Positions 43,672 to 52,311 of a stretch of 64,000 nucleotides of DNA are shown here, one piece after another. The first letter of the stretch is position 1, and every line of letters starts with the position of its first letter. A program made the translations under genes and the position numbers. The stretch is taken from positions 449,001 to 513,000 of the forward strand of contig NZ_NSGE01000005.1 in assembly GCF_002294985.1 (NCBI RefSeq). The letters are read 5' to 3'. Source of the DNA: Mesorhizobium sp. WSM3862 (lineage in GTDB: Bacteria > Pseudomonadota > Alphaproteobacteria > Rhizobiales > Rhizobiaceae). The notes under the pieces were generated by a model that made no database searches, was not told the origin of the DNA, and saw nothing but the letters and a program-made list of their open reading frames with translations.

Positions 43672-45304
43672 CTTTCACATACACATTGTCGTAGTTGATC
43701 GGGATATGGACCGGGTCGACATAGAGATTGTCGGCGCCGCCCATGCGGGCCGACTTCAGCGTGAAGCGCTGCTCGTTGAAGACCGGCGCCCAGGGTGCGT
43801 CCTCCATGATCTTGTCGTAGATCGCGCTCCACATCTTCTCGCGATCCGCGGACTTTGCCGGATCGACGACCGAATCGGCCTCGGCCGCCTTGGCGTCGAG
43901 ATCCTTGTTGCAGTACCACGCCCAATTCCAGCCGCCCGGCACCGCGCCGGCGCAGCCGAGGATCGGTCCGTAGAAGTTGGACGGATCCGGGAAATCGGCG
44001 ATCCAGGCCATGCCGCCCGACCAGATCATCGGCGCGCCGGACTTGTCGCCGCCGGCGGCAATCACGTTGGCCTGGGCGAGCGACTGGATGCTGGCCTTGA
44101 TGCCGATGGCAGCCAGATCCTGCTGGATCGCCTGCGCGATACGCGGATTGGGGTCGGTGTTCATGGCGAACAACTGCGTTTCGAAGCCATCGGGGTGGCC
44201 GGCCTCGGCAAGCAGGGCCTTGGCCTTGGCGACGTCATAGGGATAGCCCTTGAATGCCTTGTCGTAACCGGGCATCGAAGGCGGCAGCGGCTGGTTGGCC
44301 GGCACCGCGCGGTTGTTGATCATCTGAACGATGCGGTCCTTGTTGATCGCCATGTTGACCGCCTGGCGCACCTTCACATTGTCGAAGGGCGGCATGGTGG
44401 TGTTCATGGTGATGTAGCCGGTGTGCAATTGCCCGCCCACCACGACGCGGGCCTTCTGCTCCGGATCGTTCATCACCTCCTGGAATTTGGCCGGCGGAAT
44501 GCCGTCGCCGGGCACGTCGATCTCGCCCTTCTGCAGGCGCAGCAGCGCCACGATCGGCTCCTGGCCGATCTCGAAGGTGATCTTGTCGAGATGCGGCAGG
44601 CCCTTATGCCAGTAGTCGGGATTGCGCTCGAAGACGATGCGCTGGCCGAGCGTCCATTCGGCGAGCTTGAAGGCGCCGGTGCCGACCGGATGCTTGCCAA
44701 AGTCGGCGCCGTATTTCTCGACCTCTTCCTTCGGCACCACATGCGAGAAATTGATCGCCATGACATGCAGGAAGGTGGCGTCCGGGCGGGTCAGCTCGAA
44801 TTTGATCGTATAGGGATCGACCGCGGTGACGCCGGAGAGGCTGTTCGCTTTGCCGGCGGCGACCTCGTCATAGCCTTTGATCGAGCCGAAGAAGCCGGCG
44901 CCCGGGCTCTGCGTCTTCGGATTGGTGACGCGGTCGAGCGAGTATTTGACGTCGTTGGCCGTCATCTCCCGGCCATTGTGGAACTTCACGCCGTGGCGCA
45001 GCTTGAAGGTGAAGGTCTTGCCGTCCGGCGAGATCTCGTAGCTTTCGGCAAGGTCGGGCTTCAGCTTGGTGGTGCCGGGCTCATAGTCCATGAGCCCATC
45101 GAACAAGCTCTTGATCATCGACCAGTTCTGCCAGTCGTAGCCGATCGCCGGATCGAGCGTCGCGACATCGTCCTTATAGGTGATGGTGATGGCGCCGCCC
45201 TGCTTGGCGTTAGGGTCGATCGCATCGTCGGCCATCGCGCTTGCCATGCCGAGCATCAGCGCAAGCGCCGAGGCCGCCACGGTGGATGCCAGAAATCGTC
45301 TCAT
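43661..45304 (-). CDS. ABC importer substrate-binding protein, family 5 (DppA/OppA-like)
   Basis: A 547-residue periplasmic binding protein. The signal peptide is MRRFLASTVAASALALMLGMASAMA. The family 5 signature is ATLDPAIGYDWQNWSMIKSLFDGLMDYEPGT, then AESYEISPDGKTFTFKLRHGVKFHNG. The ligand could be an amide-bearing or peptide-like compound, judged from the operon. The start ATG 45304 has AAAGGGAAC upstream. Its stop overlaps the acetamidase start. Confidence 0.94.
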   Translation of the reverse strand: MRRFLASTVAASALALMLGMASAMADDAIDPNAKQGGAITITYKDDVATLDPAIGYDWQNWSMIKSLFDGLMDYEPGTTKLKPDLAESYEISPDGKTFTFKLRHGVKFHNGREMTANDVKYSLDRVTNPKTQSPGAGFFGSIKGYDEVAAGKANSLSGVTAVDPYTIKFELTRPDATFLHVMAINFSHVVPKEEVEKYGADFGKHPVGTGAFKLAEWTLGQRIVFERNPDYWHKGLPHLDKITFEIGQEPIVALLRLQKGEIDVPGDGIPPAKFQEVMNDPEQKARVVVGGQLHTGYITMNTTMPPFDNVKVRQAVNMAINKDRIVQMINNRAVPANQPLPPSMPGYDKAFKGYPYDVAKAKALLAEAGHPDGFETQLFAMNTDPNPRIAQAIQQDLAAIGIKASIQSLAQANVIAAGGDKSGAPMIWSGGMAWIADFPDPSNFYGPILGCAGAVPGGWNWAWYCNKDLDAKAAEADSVVDPAKSADREKMWSAIYDKIMEDAPWAPVFNEQRFTLKSARMGGADNLYVDPVHIPINYDNVYVKDVQ

Positions 45305-45337
45305 GTCACTGTTCCCTTTCTCTGGTTGTTGCCTTGT

Positions 45338-46258
45338 TCATCTGAGTTTAATTCGGGGGTCGATGAAGGGCGCGATGATGTCGGCCAGCAGGTTGCCGAG
45401 CACGATGGCGAAGGCCGAGACCAGGGTGACGCCCATGATGATCGGGATGTCGACGCGCTGGATGGCCTGCCAGGCGAGCTGGCCGATCCCGGGCCAGCCG
45501 AAGACGCTTTCGACCACCACGATGCCGCCCATGAAGACGCCGATGTCGATGCCGATCATGGCGACCACCGGCAGGATGGCGTTGGGCAGCGCATGGCGGA
45601 ACAGGATGGCGCCGCGCGCCAGGCCCTTGGCGCGGGCGGTGCGCATATAGTCCTGGCGCAGAACGTCGATCATCGACGAGCGCATCATGCGCGCATACCA
45701 GCCGGCGCCGAGTATGCCCATAGTCAGCGAGGGCAGCACAAGATGCCGCCAACTGCCGTAGCCGCCGATCGGGAACCAGCCGAGCCGGACGGCGAAGACA
45801 TAGAGCAGGAGCAGGCCAACGACGAATTGCGGCGCCGAGACGCCGACAAAGGAGGCGACCATCAAGGTCTGATCGGTGGAGGTGCCGCGCTTGACGGCGG
45901 CGATCAGGCCCATGGTAAGGCCGATCGCGAGCTCGCACAGGATGGCGCCGACCATCAGAAGCAGGCTCGCCGGCAGCCGCGAGACGATGAGCTCGGTGAC
46001 TTCCGAGCGCTGGATGTAGGAGCGGCCGAGATCGCCGCTGAGCAGCCTTGTGAGATAGTGCCAGTACTGGACGATGAAGGGCTGGTCGAGGCCGAGCTGC
46101 CTGCGGATGTTTTCAACCGTGTCGGGCGTCGCGCTGCGGCCGGCGATCTGGCGCACTGGGTCCGCCGGCAGCAGATAGAGCAGCGCGAAGGTGATCAGCG
46201 AGACGCCGAGCAGGATGAGCAGCGACTGGATGAGACGTCGGCCGAGATAGGCGATCAT
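45338..46258 (-). CDS. ABC importer permease, DppB-like
   Basis: A 306-residue permease. It begins MIAYLGRRLIQSLLILLGVSLITFALLYLLPADP, which is diagnostic of DppB/OppB. The EAA-type loop is DYMRTARAKGLARGAILFRHALPNAILPV. It has six membrane segments. ATG 46258 overlaps the TGA of the DppC-like gene (ATGA). A longer open frame exists upstream, but there it is an out-of-frame reading of the DppC-like gene. Confidence 0.95.
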   Translation of the reverse strand: MIAYLGRRLIQSLLILLGVSLITFALLYLLPADPVRQIAGRSATPDTVENIRRQLGLDQPFIVQYWHYLTRLLSGDLGRSYIQRSEVTELIVSRLPASLLLMVGAILCELAIGLTMGLIAAVKRGTSTDQTLMVASFVGVSAPQFVVGLLLLYVFAVRLGWFPIGGYGSWRHLVLPSLTMGILGAGWYARMMRSSMIDVLRQDYMRTARAKGLARGAILFRHALPNAILPVVAMIGIDIGVFMGGIVVVESVFGWPGIGQLAWQAIQRVDIPIIMGVTLVSAFAIVLGNLLADIIAPFIDPRIKLR

Positions 46259-47175
46259 GCCCGCCCCCTCTGCGTCGGGTCGAGGATGTCGCGCAGCGCG
46301 TCGCCGATCAGATTGAAGGCAAGCGCAAGCGCCAGGATCGCGGCGCCGGGGAAGAACACCAGCCAGGGCGCCGCCTGGAAATAGGTCTGGTTCTCGAAGA
46401 TGATGTTGCCCCAGGAGGCCGTCGGCGGCTGCACGCCGATGCCGAGATAGCTGAGCGTGGCTTCGAGCAGCACCGTGGTCGAGATGCCGAGCGTGCCCCA
46501 GACGATGATGCTCGGCAGCAGATGCGGCAGGATATGGCGCAACAGGATGCGCGGCGCGCTCGCCCCTATCGTGCGCTCGGCATCGATGAACTCGCGCTCG
46601 GACAGCGACGAGGTTTCGGTGTAGATGACGCGGGCGGTCTGCACCCAGTTGACCAGCGCGATCACCATGGCAACGATCCAAAGGCTCGGCTCGAACACCG
46701 CCGCCAGGCAGATGGCGAGAAGCAGTGCCGGGAAGGCCATCATCAGGTCGGTGAAGCGCATCAGCGCGCTGCCGATCCAGCCGCGGAAATAACCGGCCGT
46801 GACGCCGACCAGCGTGCCGATCAGAAGCGCCACGCCGTTGGCGACGATGCCGATGATCAGCGAGGTGCGGGCGCCGAACAGGATGCGGGTCAACAGGTCG
46901 CGGCCGAGCAGGTCGGTACCCAGCCAGAACTTGGCGTTCGGCGGCAAGGGCGAACCCTCCAGCGTCAGTCCGTCGAACATCTGCTCGTTGGGATCGTAGC
47001 CGGTCAGCCACGGCCCCAGGATGGCGCCGGCAAGCACGATGGCGACGATGAAGAGTCCGAGCAGCGCCAGCGGCCGCTTGAGCAGCCGGCGCCAGACGCC
47101 GGCGCGCGGCTTGACCGGCATTTGGCCCGGCGCCGGGAGATCAGGCGCGATGGGATTGGTCACCGCCATCCTCAT
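46255..47175 (-). CDS. ABC importer permease, DppC-like
   Basis: A 306-residue permease. The N-terminal soluble stretch is followed by LLKRPLALLGLFIVAIVLAGAILGPWL and the DppC-typical FWLGTDLLGRDLLTRILFGARTSLIIG. The EAA loop is EREFIDAERTIGASAPRILLRHILPHLLPSI. The start is ATG 47175, or ATG 47169 two codons later. Either overlaps the end of the AmiR-like gene by about 30 bp, showing tight coupling. Confidence 0.94.
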   Translation of the reverse strand: MRMAVTNPIAPDLPAPGQMPVKPRAGVWRRLLKRPLALLGLFIVAIVLAGAILGPWLTGYDPNEQMFDGLTLEGSPLPPNAKFWLGTDLLGRDLLTRILFGARTSLIIGIVANGVALLIGTLVGVTAGYFRGWIGSALMRFTDLMMAFPALLLAICLAAVFEPSLWIVAMVIALVNWVQTARVIYTETSSLSEREFIDAERTIGASAPRILLRHILPHLLPSIIVWGTLGISTTVLLEATLSYLGIGVQPPTASWGNIIFENQTYFQAAPWLVFFPGAAILALALAFNLIGDALRDILDPTQRGRA

Positions 47176-47743
47176 TTTCCGTCATCGCCACGATCCGCCG
47201 GGCCGCTTCCTCGACGCTGATCTGCCAGCTCATCGCCAGCGACCGCAACTGCGCATAGGCGCGATCGTCGTCGCTGCCTTTCGACAGCGCCGCGACTGCG
47301 CGCACGATGGTCTGGCGCTCGCCGACGCGCTGGCGCAGCGACGCGATCTCGTCGGCCAGCCGTTTCCCCGCCTCGAAGCTTTGCCGGGCGATCAGCAGCG
47401 CGCTGTACACGCCGGCATTGCCGACCGGTTTCAACAATTGCGCGTCGGCTTTTTGCGACAGCGCCCATTCGATGCGGCCCGGCGCTTCCGAACCGATCAG
47501 CGCCACCAGGGGCATCGGCGCCTCGCCCGGCTGCCACGGGAACTGCTCGTCGAAGCCGAGATCGGCGTCGAAGAAGACGAAATCCGCGGCAAGCGCCTCT
47601 GCCGGCAATTGCGGCCAGCATTCGACCGCCTCAAGGCCGATCGCCGACAGCTGCCTGGTGATCGCCTGCACCGTCGCGTGCGGGCGATGCAGCACGAAAG
47701 CCCGCGCGCCGCCGAGATTGGGGATGCGTGCGGACCGGCTCAC
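47141..47743 (-). CDS. amiR: AmiR-like ANTAR-domain transcription antiterminator
   Basis: A 200-residue protein. The N-terminal pseudo-receiver (ARAFVLHRPHATVQAITRQLSAIGLEAVECWP) lacks an evident phospho-acceptor Asp context, as in AmiR. A coiled-coil follows (FEAGKRLADEIASLRQRVGERQTIV). The C-terminal ANTAR domain is near residues 145-190 (AYAQLRSLAMSWQISVEEAARRIVAM). ANTAR proteins bind leader RNA and prevent termination. Its neighbour is an AmiC-like sensor that overlaps it by four bases, the known partner that sequesters AmiR until an amide binds. Confidence 0.92.
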   Translation of the reverse strand: MSRSARIPNLGGARAFVLHRPHATVQAITRQLSAIGLEAVECWPQLPAEALAADFVFFDADLGFDEQFPWQPGEAPMPLVALIGSEAPGRIEWALSQKADAQLLKPVGNAGVYSALLIARQSFEAGKRLADEIASLRQRVGERQTIVRAVAALSKGSDDDRAYAQLRSLAMSWQISVEEAARRIVAMTENEDGGDQSHRA

Positions 47744-48834
47744 GACACCACCCTGAGCCGCGGACGGCCGAAGGTCTTCGCCGGGTCGTAACGCGACAGA
47801 TAGGGATCGGGCGCCACTTCTTCCTCGCGGCTGACGACCTCGAAAAATCCATCGGCGATGCGCCCGATGATCACCGGCAGGGTTGCATGCTGCGTGTGCG
47901 GATCGATTGCGATAGACCCCAGGCGCGTCGTGAAGCGGCGCCCGGCGAAGGCTTTTGAGAACGCCGCCGGGCCGGCGTCGGGATCGCCGGAGAGCACGTC
48001 CGCCATCACTTGCACCGATGCATAGGCGGACGCCTCGAAGGACGAGGCGAAGGCAGCCGGGCGCGGCGCGAAATAGGGTCCGGCCGACAAATGGCCCCTG
48101 CCCGTTTCGCCGATCGCCGGCAACTCGCCCTCGGTGAGATTGCAGGATATGACCGGGCAGGCGTCGGCCTTGAAGGCCGCATTCTCGCGTCCCAAGTCGC
48201 GATATGCCGCCAGGAAGGCATAGGACGAGGTGCCGATGAGGTTGTTGAGGATGAAATTCGGCCGCGTGGCGCGGATTTCATCGATCAGGCGCGAAACGTC
48301 GGTTTCACCGATGCGCAGGTAGCGCTCGCCGAGCACCTTGCCCGCAGCGTCGGCGATCAGGTCGCGCGCGACGCGGTTCATCTCCCAGCCCCAGATATAG
48401 TTCGAGCCGAGCAGGAAGCCGTTGGCGCCGAAACGCGGCGCTACATGAGCCATCAGCGGAACCAGATGCTGGTTCGGGCAGGCATGCATGTAGACGACAT
48501 GCTCGTTGGCCTCGAACCCCTCATAGGGGCAGGCATACCAGAGCATGCCGCCCGCCTTCTCCAGCACAGGGATCGTCTCCTTGCGGCTCCAGGAGGTAAT
48601 GCAGCCGATCACGTGGCGGGCGCTGCTGGTCCGGAAGATATCCTCGCAAAGTGAGGCGTAGCGGTCGGCATTGCTTTGCGGATCGCGTTCGACCGGCACC
48701 AGCTCGATCCCGCAGCTTCGGTCGGCATTGATGTCGGCGATCGCCCGCATCGCGCCCGTACGGCACGCGTCCGAGACGAGCTGGTAGCTGCCGGATCGCG
48801 AATAGAGGACGCCGATCTGGATACGCCGTTTCAA
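47740..48834 (-). CDS. amiC: AmiC-like amide sensor (periplasmic-binding-protein fold, cytosolic)
   Basis: A 364-residue protein of the AmiC/urea-binding type-1 periplasmic-binding fold. Key stretches are IQIGVLYSRSGSYQLVSDACRTGAMRAIADIN, CITSWSRKETIPVLEKAGGMLWYACPYEGFE, and GSNYIWGWEMNRVARD. No signal peptide is present, which fits a cytosolic sensor rather than an importer subunit. The start is probably TTG 48834, with GGGG upstream. TTG 48846 is possible but lies against the terminator T-run. It heads the operon and follows a leader terminator. Confidence 0.9.
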   Translation of the reverse strand: MKRRIQIGVLYSRSGSYQLVSDACRTGAMRAIADINADRSCGIELVPVERDPQSNADRYASLCEDIFRTSSARHVIGCITSWSRKETIPVLEKAGGMLWYACPYEGFEANEHVVYMHACPNQHLVPLMAHVAPRFGANGFLLGSNYIWGWEMNRVARDLIADAAGKVLGERYLRIGETDVSRLIDEIRATRPNFILNNLIGTSSYAFLAAYRDLGRENAAFKADACPVISCNLTEGELPAIGETGRGHLSAGPYFAPRPAAFASSFEASAYASVQVMADVLSGDPDAGPAAFSKAFAGRRFTTRLGSIAIDPHTQHATLPVIIGRIADGFFEVVSREEEVAPDPYLSRYDPAKTFGRPRLRVVS

Positions 48835-48844
48835 GCAATGCCCC

Positions 48845-48885
48845 AAAAATGAAAAAGCCCCGCAGCCGCCGCCGACAGGCGAGGC
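48845..48885 (-). terminator. Intrinsic terminator in the amiC leader
   Basis: On the minus strand GCCTCGC (48885-48879) pairs with GCGGGGC (48863-48857) around a GC-rich 15-base loop. It is followed by TTTTTCATTTTT (48856-48845). It ends just before the amiC start and after the putative promoter, so it would stop transcription unless prevented. This is the arrangement required for AmiR-type control. Confidence 0.75.
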
Positions 48886-48935
48886 ATACGAGGCATTCTT
48901 GCCGTCCGGCGACCGAGGCCGATATGTTCGCAGCT

Positions 48936-48963
48936 ACCCTATTCCCTACCGCCCGCCAGTCAA
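48936..48963 (-). promoter_or_regulatory. Putative promoter of the amiC-amiR operon
   Basis: The minus strand carries TTGACT (48963-48958), a 16-bp spacer, and TAGGGT (48941-48936). The -35 is good and the -10 is weak. The predicted leader is about 95 bases and includes the terminator. It lies just after the tonB stop codon. Confidence 0.35.
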
Positions 48964-48994
48964 GCCTCAAAGTTGCATGGCCGCGGCGGGGCAT

Positions 48995-49963
48995 CTAATC
49001 GCGCAGGCTGAAGACGAAAGGCGCGGTGCGGGTGACGTGGGCGCCGAGTTCGGCCGGCGGCGCCGGCACCGACGCGCCCTGCAACACGCCGAGCGCGGCG
49101 CGATCGAGATCCGGATCGCCCGAGGATTGCGCCAGCCGGGCAGAGACCACCCTGCCGGAGACGTCTACCGTGAAGGTTACAGTAGGCGTGCCCTCGACGC
49201 GCCTGGAGCGCGCCGCGCTTGGATACCGAGTATTCCGCCTGATCCATGCCGCCAAGCTGGAATTCCAGCGCGACGGGCTGACGCTCGATCGCGACACCGA
49301 CTCGGAGGATTGCGGCGCGGCGGCCTTCGCGCCTGCGTTGGCATCAATGCTGGCCATCGTCACGGCCTTTGGCGGCCTGGCCTTTGCCCTTTTCCTCTGG
49401 TTCGGCTTTTCGACCGGCTTCTTTTCCACTTTTTTCCTCGCCTCGACGGGCTGGCTTGCCTTCGGCTGCGCCTCGACAGGCTTTGGCTGCGGCAGTGGAA
49501 CGACGATGTCAGGAGTAACTGCCTCGACAGGGTCGGGCACGACCTCGTCCAGCGGCGGCCGCTCGCTGAGCGCAGCTACTGTCTCCGTCGGTTCGGCCTC
49601 CGCCGCCTTGTCGGAAACGACCGGCGGCTCGGCGACCGGCTCGACCCTTTTCATGACCGGCGCCGGATCGGTCACCGGTTTCACTTCGCTGACCCCCGGC
49701 GCCTCCTCGATTGCATCGGGCGGCTCCGGCGTGACCGTGTCCAGCTCTTCCGGCACGGCAGGCGTCGTCGGCAGCGGCGCCATTTCGACAGCCAGCGCCG
49801 GCGGCGGGCCGCCGTCCGGCACCTCAACAAAGCTCAGATTCTGCACCGCATAAGCGACCGCGACATGTGCGGCGAGAATAACCGTGGCCGCGCTTGCCCA
49901 CAGACCGGCTTCGCGGAAGCCGAAGCGTGGCTGGGTGGACAAGGCGGCGATCGCTTGCGTCAT
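48995..49963 (-). CDS. tonB: TonB energy-transducing protein
   Basis: A 322-residue protein that passes proton-motive energy to outer-membrane receptors. The N-terminal membrane anchor is near residues 18-40 (GLWASAATVILAAHVAVAYAV). A long Pro/Glu/Lys-rich periplasmic linker follows (for example VVPLPQPKPVEAQPK). The C-terminal TonB domain contains RNTRYPSAARSRRVEGTPTVTFTVDVSGRVVSARL. Its ATG overlaps the exbD stop by four bases. It is the third gene of exbB-exbD-tonB. Confidence 0.93.
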   Translation of the reverse strand: MTQAIAALSTQPRFGFREAGLWASAATVILAAHVAVAYAVQNLSFVEVPDGGPPPALAVEMAPLPTTPAVPEELDTVTPEPPDAIEEAPGVSEVKPVTDPAPVMKRVEPVAEPPVVSDKAAEAEPTETVAALSERPPLDEVVPDPVEAVTPDIVVPLPQPKPVEAQPKASQPVEARKKVEKKPVEKPNQRKRAKARPPKAVTMASIDANAGAKAAAPQSSESVSRSSVSPSRWNSSLAAWIRRNTRYPSAARSRRVEGTPTVTFTVDVSGRVVSARLAQSSGDPDLDRAALGVLQGASVPAPPAELGAHVTRTAPFVFSLRD

Positions 49964-50445
49964 TGCGCCGCGCTTCCGCTTGTCGCCGGCGCGGAGGTGG
50001 CGCCCGCGGCCGCAGCCCCGGTGCCGGACGCCGTCTCCAGCCCGACCAGCGCGATCTTGAGGTAGCCCGCAGCGCGCAGCAGGTTCATTACCTCCATCAG
50101 CTCGCCATAGCCCACCGTCTTGTCGGCGCGCAGGAAGATGCGCGTCTGCTTGTCGCCCTTGGTGCGGCTGTGGAGCACGGTGGCGAAGCTCGGTCGCGGC
50201 ACAGCCTCATTGCCGATCGCCAGCGAAAGATCGCTTTTCAGCGTCAGGAACAGCGGTGTCTCGGGCCGTGGCGCCGGCAACGCCGTCGATGCCGGCAAGT
50301 CGACATTGACATCGACGGTCGCAAGCGGAGCCGCGACCATGAAGATGATCAAAAGCACCAGGATGACGTCTATGAACGGGGTGACGTTGATCTCGTGGCT
50401 TTCCTCGAGATCGTCGCCGGCCGTCTCGCGAATCCGCGCCGCCAT
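49960..50445 (-). CDS. exbD: ExbD/TolR family biopolymer transport protein
   Basis: A 161-residue protein. The single membrane helix with the essential Asp26 is NVTPFIDVILVLLIIFM. The periplasmic domain has the usual PLFLTLKSDLSLAIGN and YGELMEVMNLLRAAGYLKIALVGLE. The C-terminal tail is Ala/Gly-rich. Asp26 corresponds to E. coli ExbD Asp25, the proton-carrying residue. The start is ATG 50445, seven bases after the exbB stop. Confidence 0.95.
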   Translation of the reverse strand: MAARIRETAGDDLEESHEINVTPFIDVILVLLIIFMVAAPLATVDVNVDLPASTALPAPRPETPLFLTLKSDLSLAIGNEAVPRPSFATVLHSRTKGDKQTRIFLRADKTVGYGELMEVMNLLRAAGYLKIALVGLETASGTGAAAAGATSAPATSGSAAQ

Positions 50446-50452
50446 TGGCCGC

Positions 50453-51472
50453 TCACTCCGCTGCCAACGCGGTTGCCGGCGGCACCGTGCGAAAATCGAG
50501 GTCGCGGCTGACCAGCCGCTCGACGCCTGCCGAGACGTCGGCGAGGATCTGCCTGTAGCCGGCTATCGATCGCGCGAAGACATTGTAGATCACCACCGCC
50601 GGGATCGCAGCCACCAGACCCATTGCCGTGGCGAGCAGGGCTTCGGCGATGCCCGGCGCCACCACCGCAAGATTGGTGGTCTGCGCCTGCGAGATGCCGA
50701 TGAAGGCGTTCATGATGCCCCAGACGGTGCCGAACAGGCCGACGAAGGGCGCCGTGGAGCCGATGGTGGCGAGCAGGCCGGTGCCGCGCGACATGCGCCG
50801 GGACGCTGCCGCCTCGATGCGCGACAGCCGCGAGGTGACGCGCTCCTTCAGGCCATCACCTGATGCATGGTCCAGCGCGCCCGCCGAAAGCGCGCGCTCT
50901 TCCTCCGCCGCCCGCACCAGCAGCGCGCCCGGGCCACCGCTGTGGCCGAGCGCGCGGCCGGCCTGCATCAGCGTCGCGGCATTGCCGATCGCGTTCGCCG
51001 CGCGCCGCGCCTTGAGCTTGCCGCCGACGATCTCCAGCGACTTGGCGAGCCAGATCGTCCAGGTGACCAGAGAAGCGAAAGCAAGTCCGACCATCACCGC
51101 CTTCACCACGATGTCGGCGTTCATGAACATGCCCCAGGGCGACAGGTCATGCGGCAGCGTCAGAGCAATGGCGGAAGGCTCTTCGCCCCCAGCAGTGCTC
51201 GGCGCCGGCTGAACGCGCGGTTCGGTCGGTGCGGCAGCGGTTGGTGCCTCCGTCGCCGGGGCCTGCGCCCCGGCCGGGGCCTGAGCTGGCTGCGCGGCCG
51301 CCGGAGCTGTCATGGGCTGCTGAGCAGGCGCTTGTGCAACCGGTACCGCGGGTGCAGCCTGCTTCTGTGCCGCCGCGATGTCGGGAAGGATCGAGCCGGC
51401 CGCAAGAATGGCGAACGCGGCCAGCACCACAAAAAAAACGTTCCGGGACAAGGCTAGTCCTCGCGTTATCAT
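50453..51472 (-). CDS. exbB: ExbB, TonB-system energizer, with Pro/Ala-rich extension
   Basis: A 339-residue protein. A signal-like N-terminus ([24 protein letters not shown]) is followed by about 80 residues rich in Pro, Ala and Gln. The MotA/TolQ/ExbB channel domain then has three helices, with [30 protein letters not shown] and [22 protein letters not shown]. The long extension is known in rhizobial ExbB. Start is ATG 51472, but TTG 51451 has a better ribosome site (GCGAGGA). An iron-responsive box overlaps the promoter. Confidence 0.94.
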   Translation of the reverse strand: MITRGLALSRNVFFVVLAAFAILAAGSILPDIAAAQKQAAPAVPVAQAPAQQPMTAPAAAQPAQAPAGAQAPATEAPTAAAPTEPRVQPAPSTAGGEEPSAIALTLPHDLSPWGMFMNADIVVKAVMVGLAFASLVTWTIWLAKSLEIVGGKLKARRAANAIGNAATLMQAGRALGHSGGPGALLVRAAEEERALSAGALDHASGDGLKERVTSRLSRIEAAASRRMSRGTGLLATIGSTAPFVGLFGTVWGIMNAFIGISQAQTTNLAVVAPGIAEALLATAMGLVAAIPAVVIYNVFARSIAGYRQILADVSAGVERLVSRDLDFRTVPPATALAAE

Positions 51473-51489
51473 TGCACGCCAATGCCGTC

Positions 51490-51518
51490 TGACTAGAAAA
51501 CATGAGTTAGAGAGTCAA
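51490..51518 (-). promoter_or_regulatory. Putative exbB promoter overlapped by a RirA-type iron box (IRO)
   Basis: The plus strand reads TGAGTTAGAGAGTCA at 51503-51517, exactly TGA-N9-TCA, the Iron-Rhizobium-responsive operator form. On the minus strand TTGACT (51518-51513) is the -35 and TAGTCA (51495-51490) a weak -10, spaced by 17 bp. The box covers the -35, so RirA would block transcription when iron is ample. Confidence 0.65.
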
Positions 51519-51636
51519 CTATTAAGATCTTCCATCATCAACAAATAATCCGGGTCGGCGCATAGGGACTCCGTGAGGCCTGGACTGCGACGCCGTCGCT
51601 GGGCCACCATGCCAGCCGCAACCGAGGCAGCAGGCG

Positions 51637-52311
51637 ATGATCAAGGCGACCCCGTTCGACTTCCCCTATGACGGCAGGCTGGTGCCGCAAGACACCGCCC
51701 TGCTCGTGATCGACCTGCAGGAGGATTTCCTGTCGCCGACAGGCTATTTCGCCAGGAAAGGTTACGACCCTTCGCCGCTGCGGGCCATTCTGCCGACGGT
51801 GAACCGGCTGATTGCGGCGGCGCGCGCCGCCGGCCTTGCCATCGTCCACACGAGACAGGGCTACCGCGCCGACATGGCCGACATGACGGCCTACGAGAAA
51901 TGGCGCCGCAAGCGGGCGGGACTGGACGGTACCGACATCCTGCTGCGCTCCAGCCCAGGCTTCCAGATCGTCGCCGACATAGAAGTCGGGCCGGAGGACA
52001 TCATCGTCGACAAGACCTGCAACGGCGCCTTCACCTATACGGATCTGGAACTGGTGCTGAGGGCGCGCGGCATCACCCATCTGATGTTCACCGGCTGCAC
52101 GACCGATGTCTGCGTTCACACCACGCTGCGCGAGGCCTGCGACCGCAATTTCCAATGCCTGACGATTGCGGACGCCTGCGCCAGCGGCGACGGCCGGGCG
52201 CACGAAGCCGCGCTCGATATGGTGACGGTCGAGGACGGCGTCTTCGGCGCGCTGGCGAGCTCGGAGGCGGTGATCGCCGCGCTGTCGCGGATCGCAGAAG
52301 AACGGAATTGA
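51637..52311 (+). CDS. Isochorismatase-family cysteine hydrolase
   Basis: A 224-residue amidase-like enzyme. The family triad is present: Asp26 (LLVIDLQEDF), Lys126 (IIVDKTCNGAF) and Cys159 (GCTTDVCVHTTLREA). The group hydrolyses C-N bonds in compounds such as ureidoacrylate, biuret, nicotinamide or N-carbamoyl amines. The HTRQGYRADMADM segment is common in ureidoacrylate/biuret-type members, but I cannot assign the substrate. The start is ATG 51637. Its stop overlaps the reading frame of a gene remnant. Confidence 0.9.
   Translation: MIKATPFDFPYDGRLVPQDTALLVIDLQEDFLSPTGYFARKGYDPSPLRAILPTVNRLIAAARAAGLAIVHTRQGYRADMADMTAYEKWRRKRAGLDGTDILLRSSPGFQIVADIEVGPEDIIVDKTCNGAFTYTDLELVLRARGITHLMFTGCTTDVCVHTTLREACDRNFQCLTIADACASGDGRAHEAALDMVTVEDGVFGALASSEAVIAALSRIAEERN

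Noticed and set aside
43706..46384. An 892-codon plus-strand frame across the peptide importer genes
   Set aside because: Antisense shadow in high-GC DNA; the minus-strand genes have clear motifs and overlapping starts and stops.
45338..47011. Apparent 557-residue fusion ending in DppB
   Set aside because: The first 250 residues are an out-of-frame reading of the DppC-like gene; the real DppB start overlaps the DppC stop at 46258.
48845..48929. Canonical two-hairpin ANTAR RNA target in the amiC leader
   Set aside because: Only one hexaloop hairpin is seen and its loop lacks the expected A and G positions; the terminator itself is well supported.
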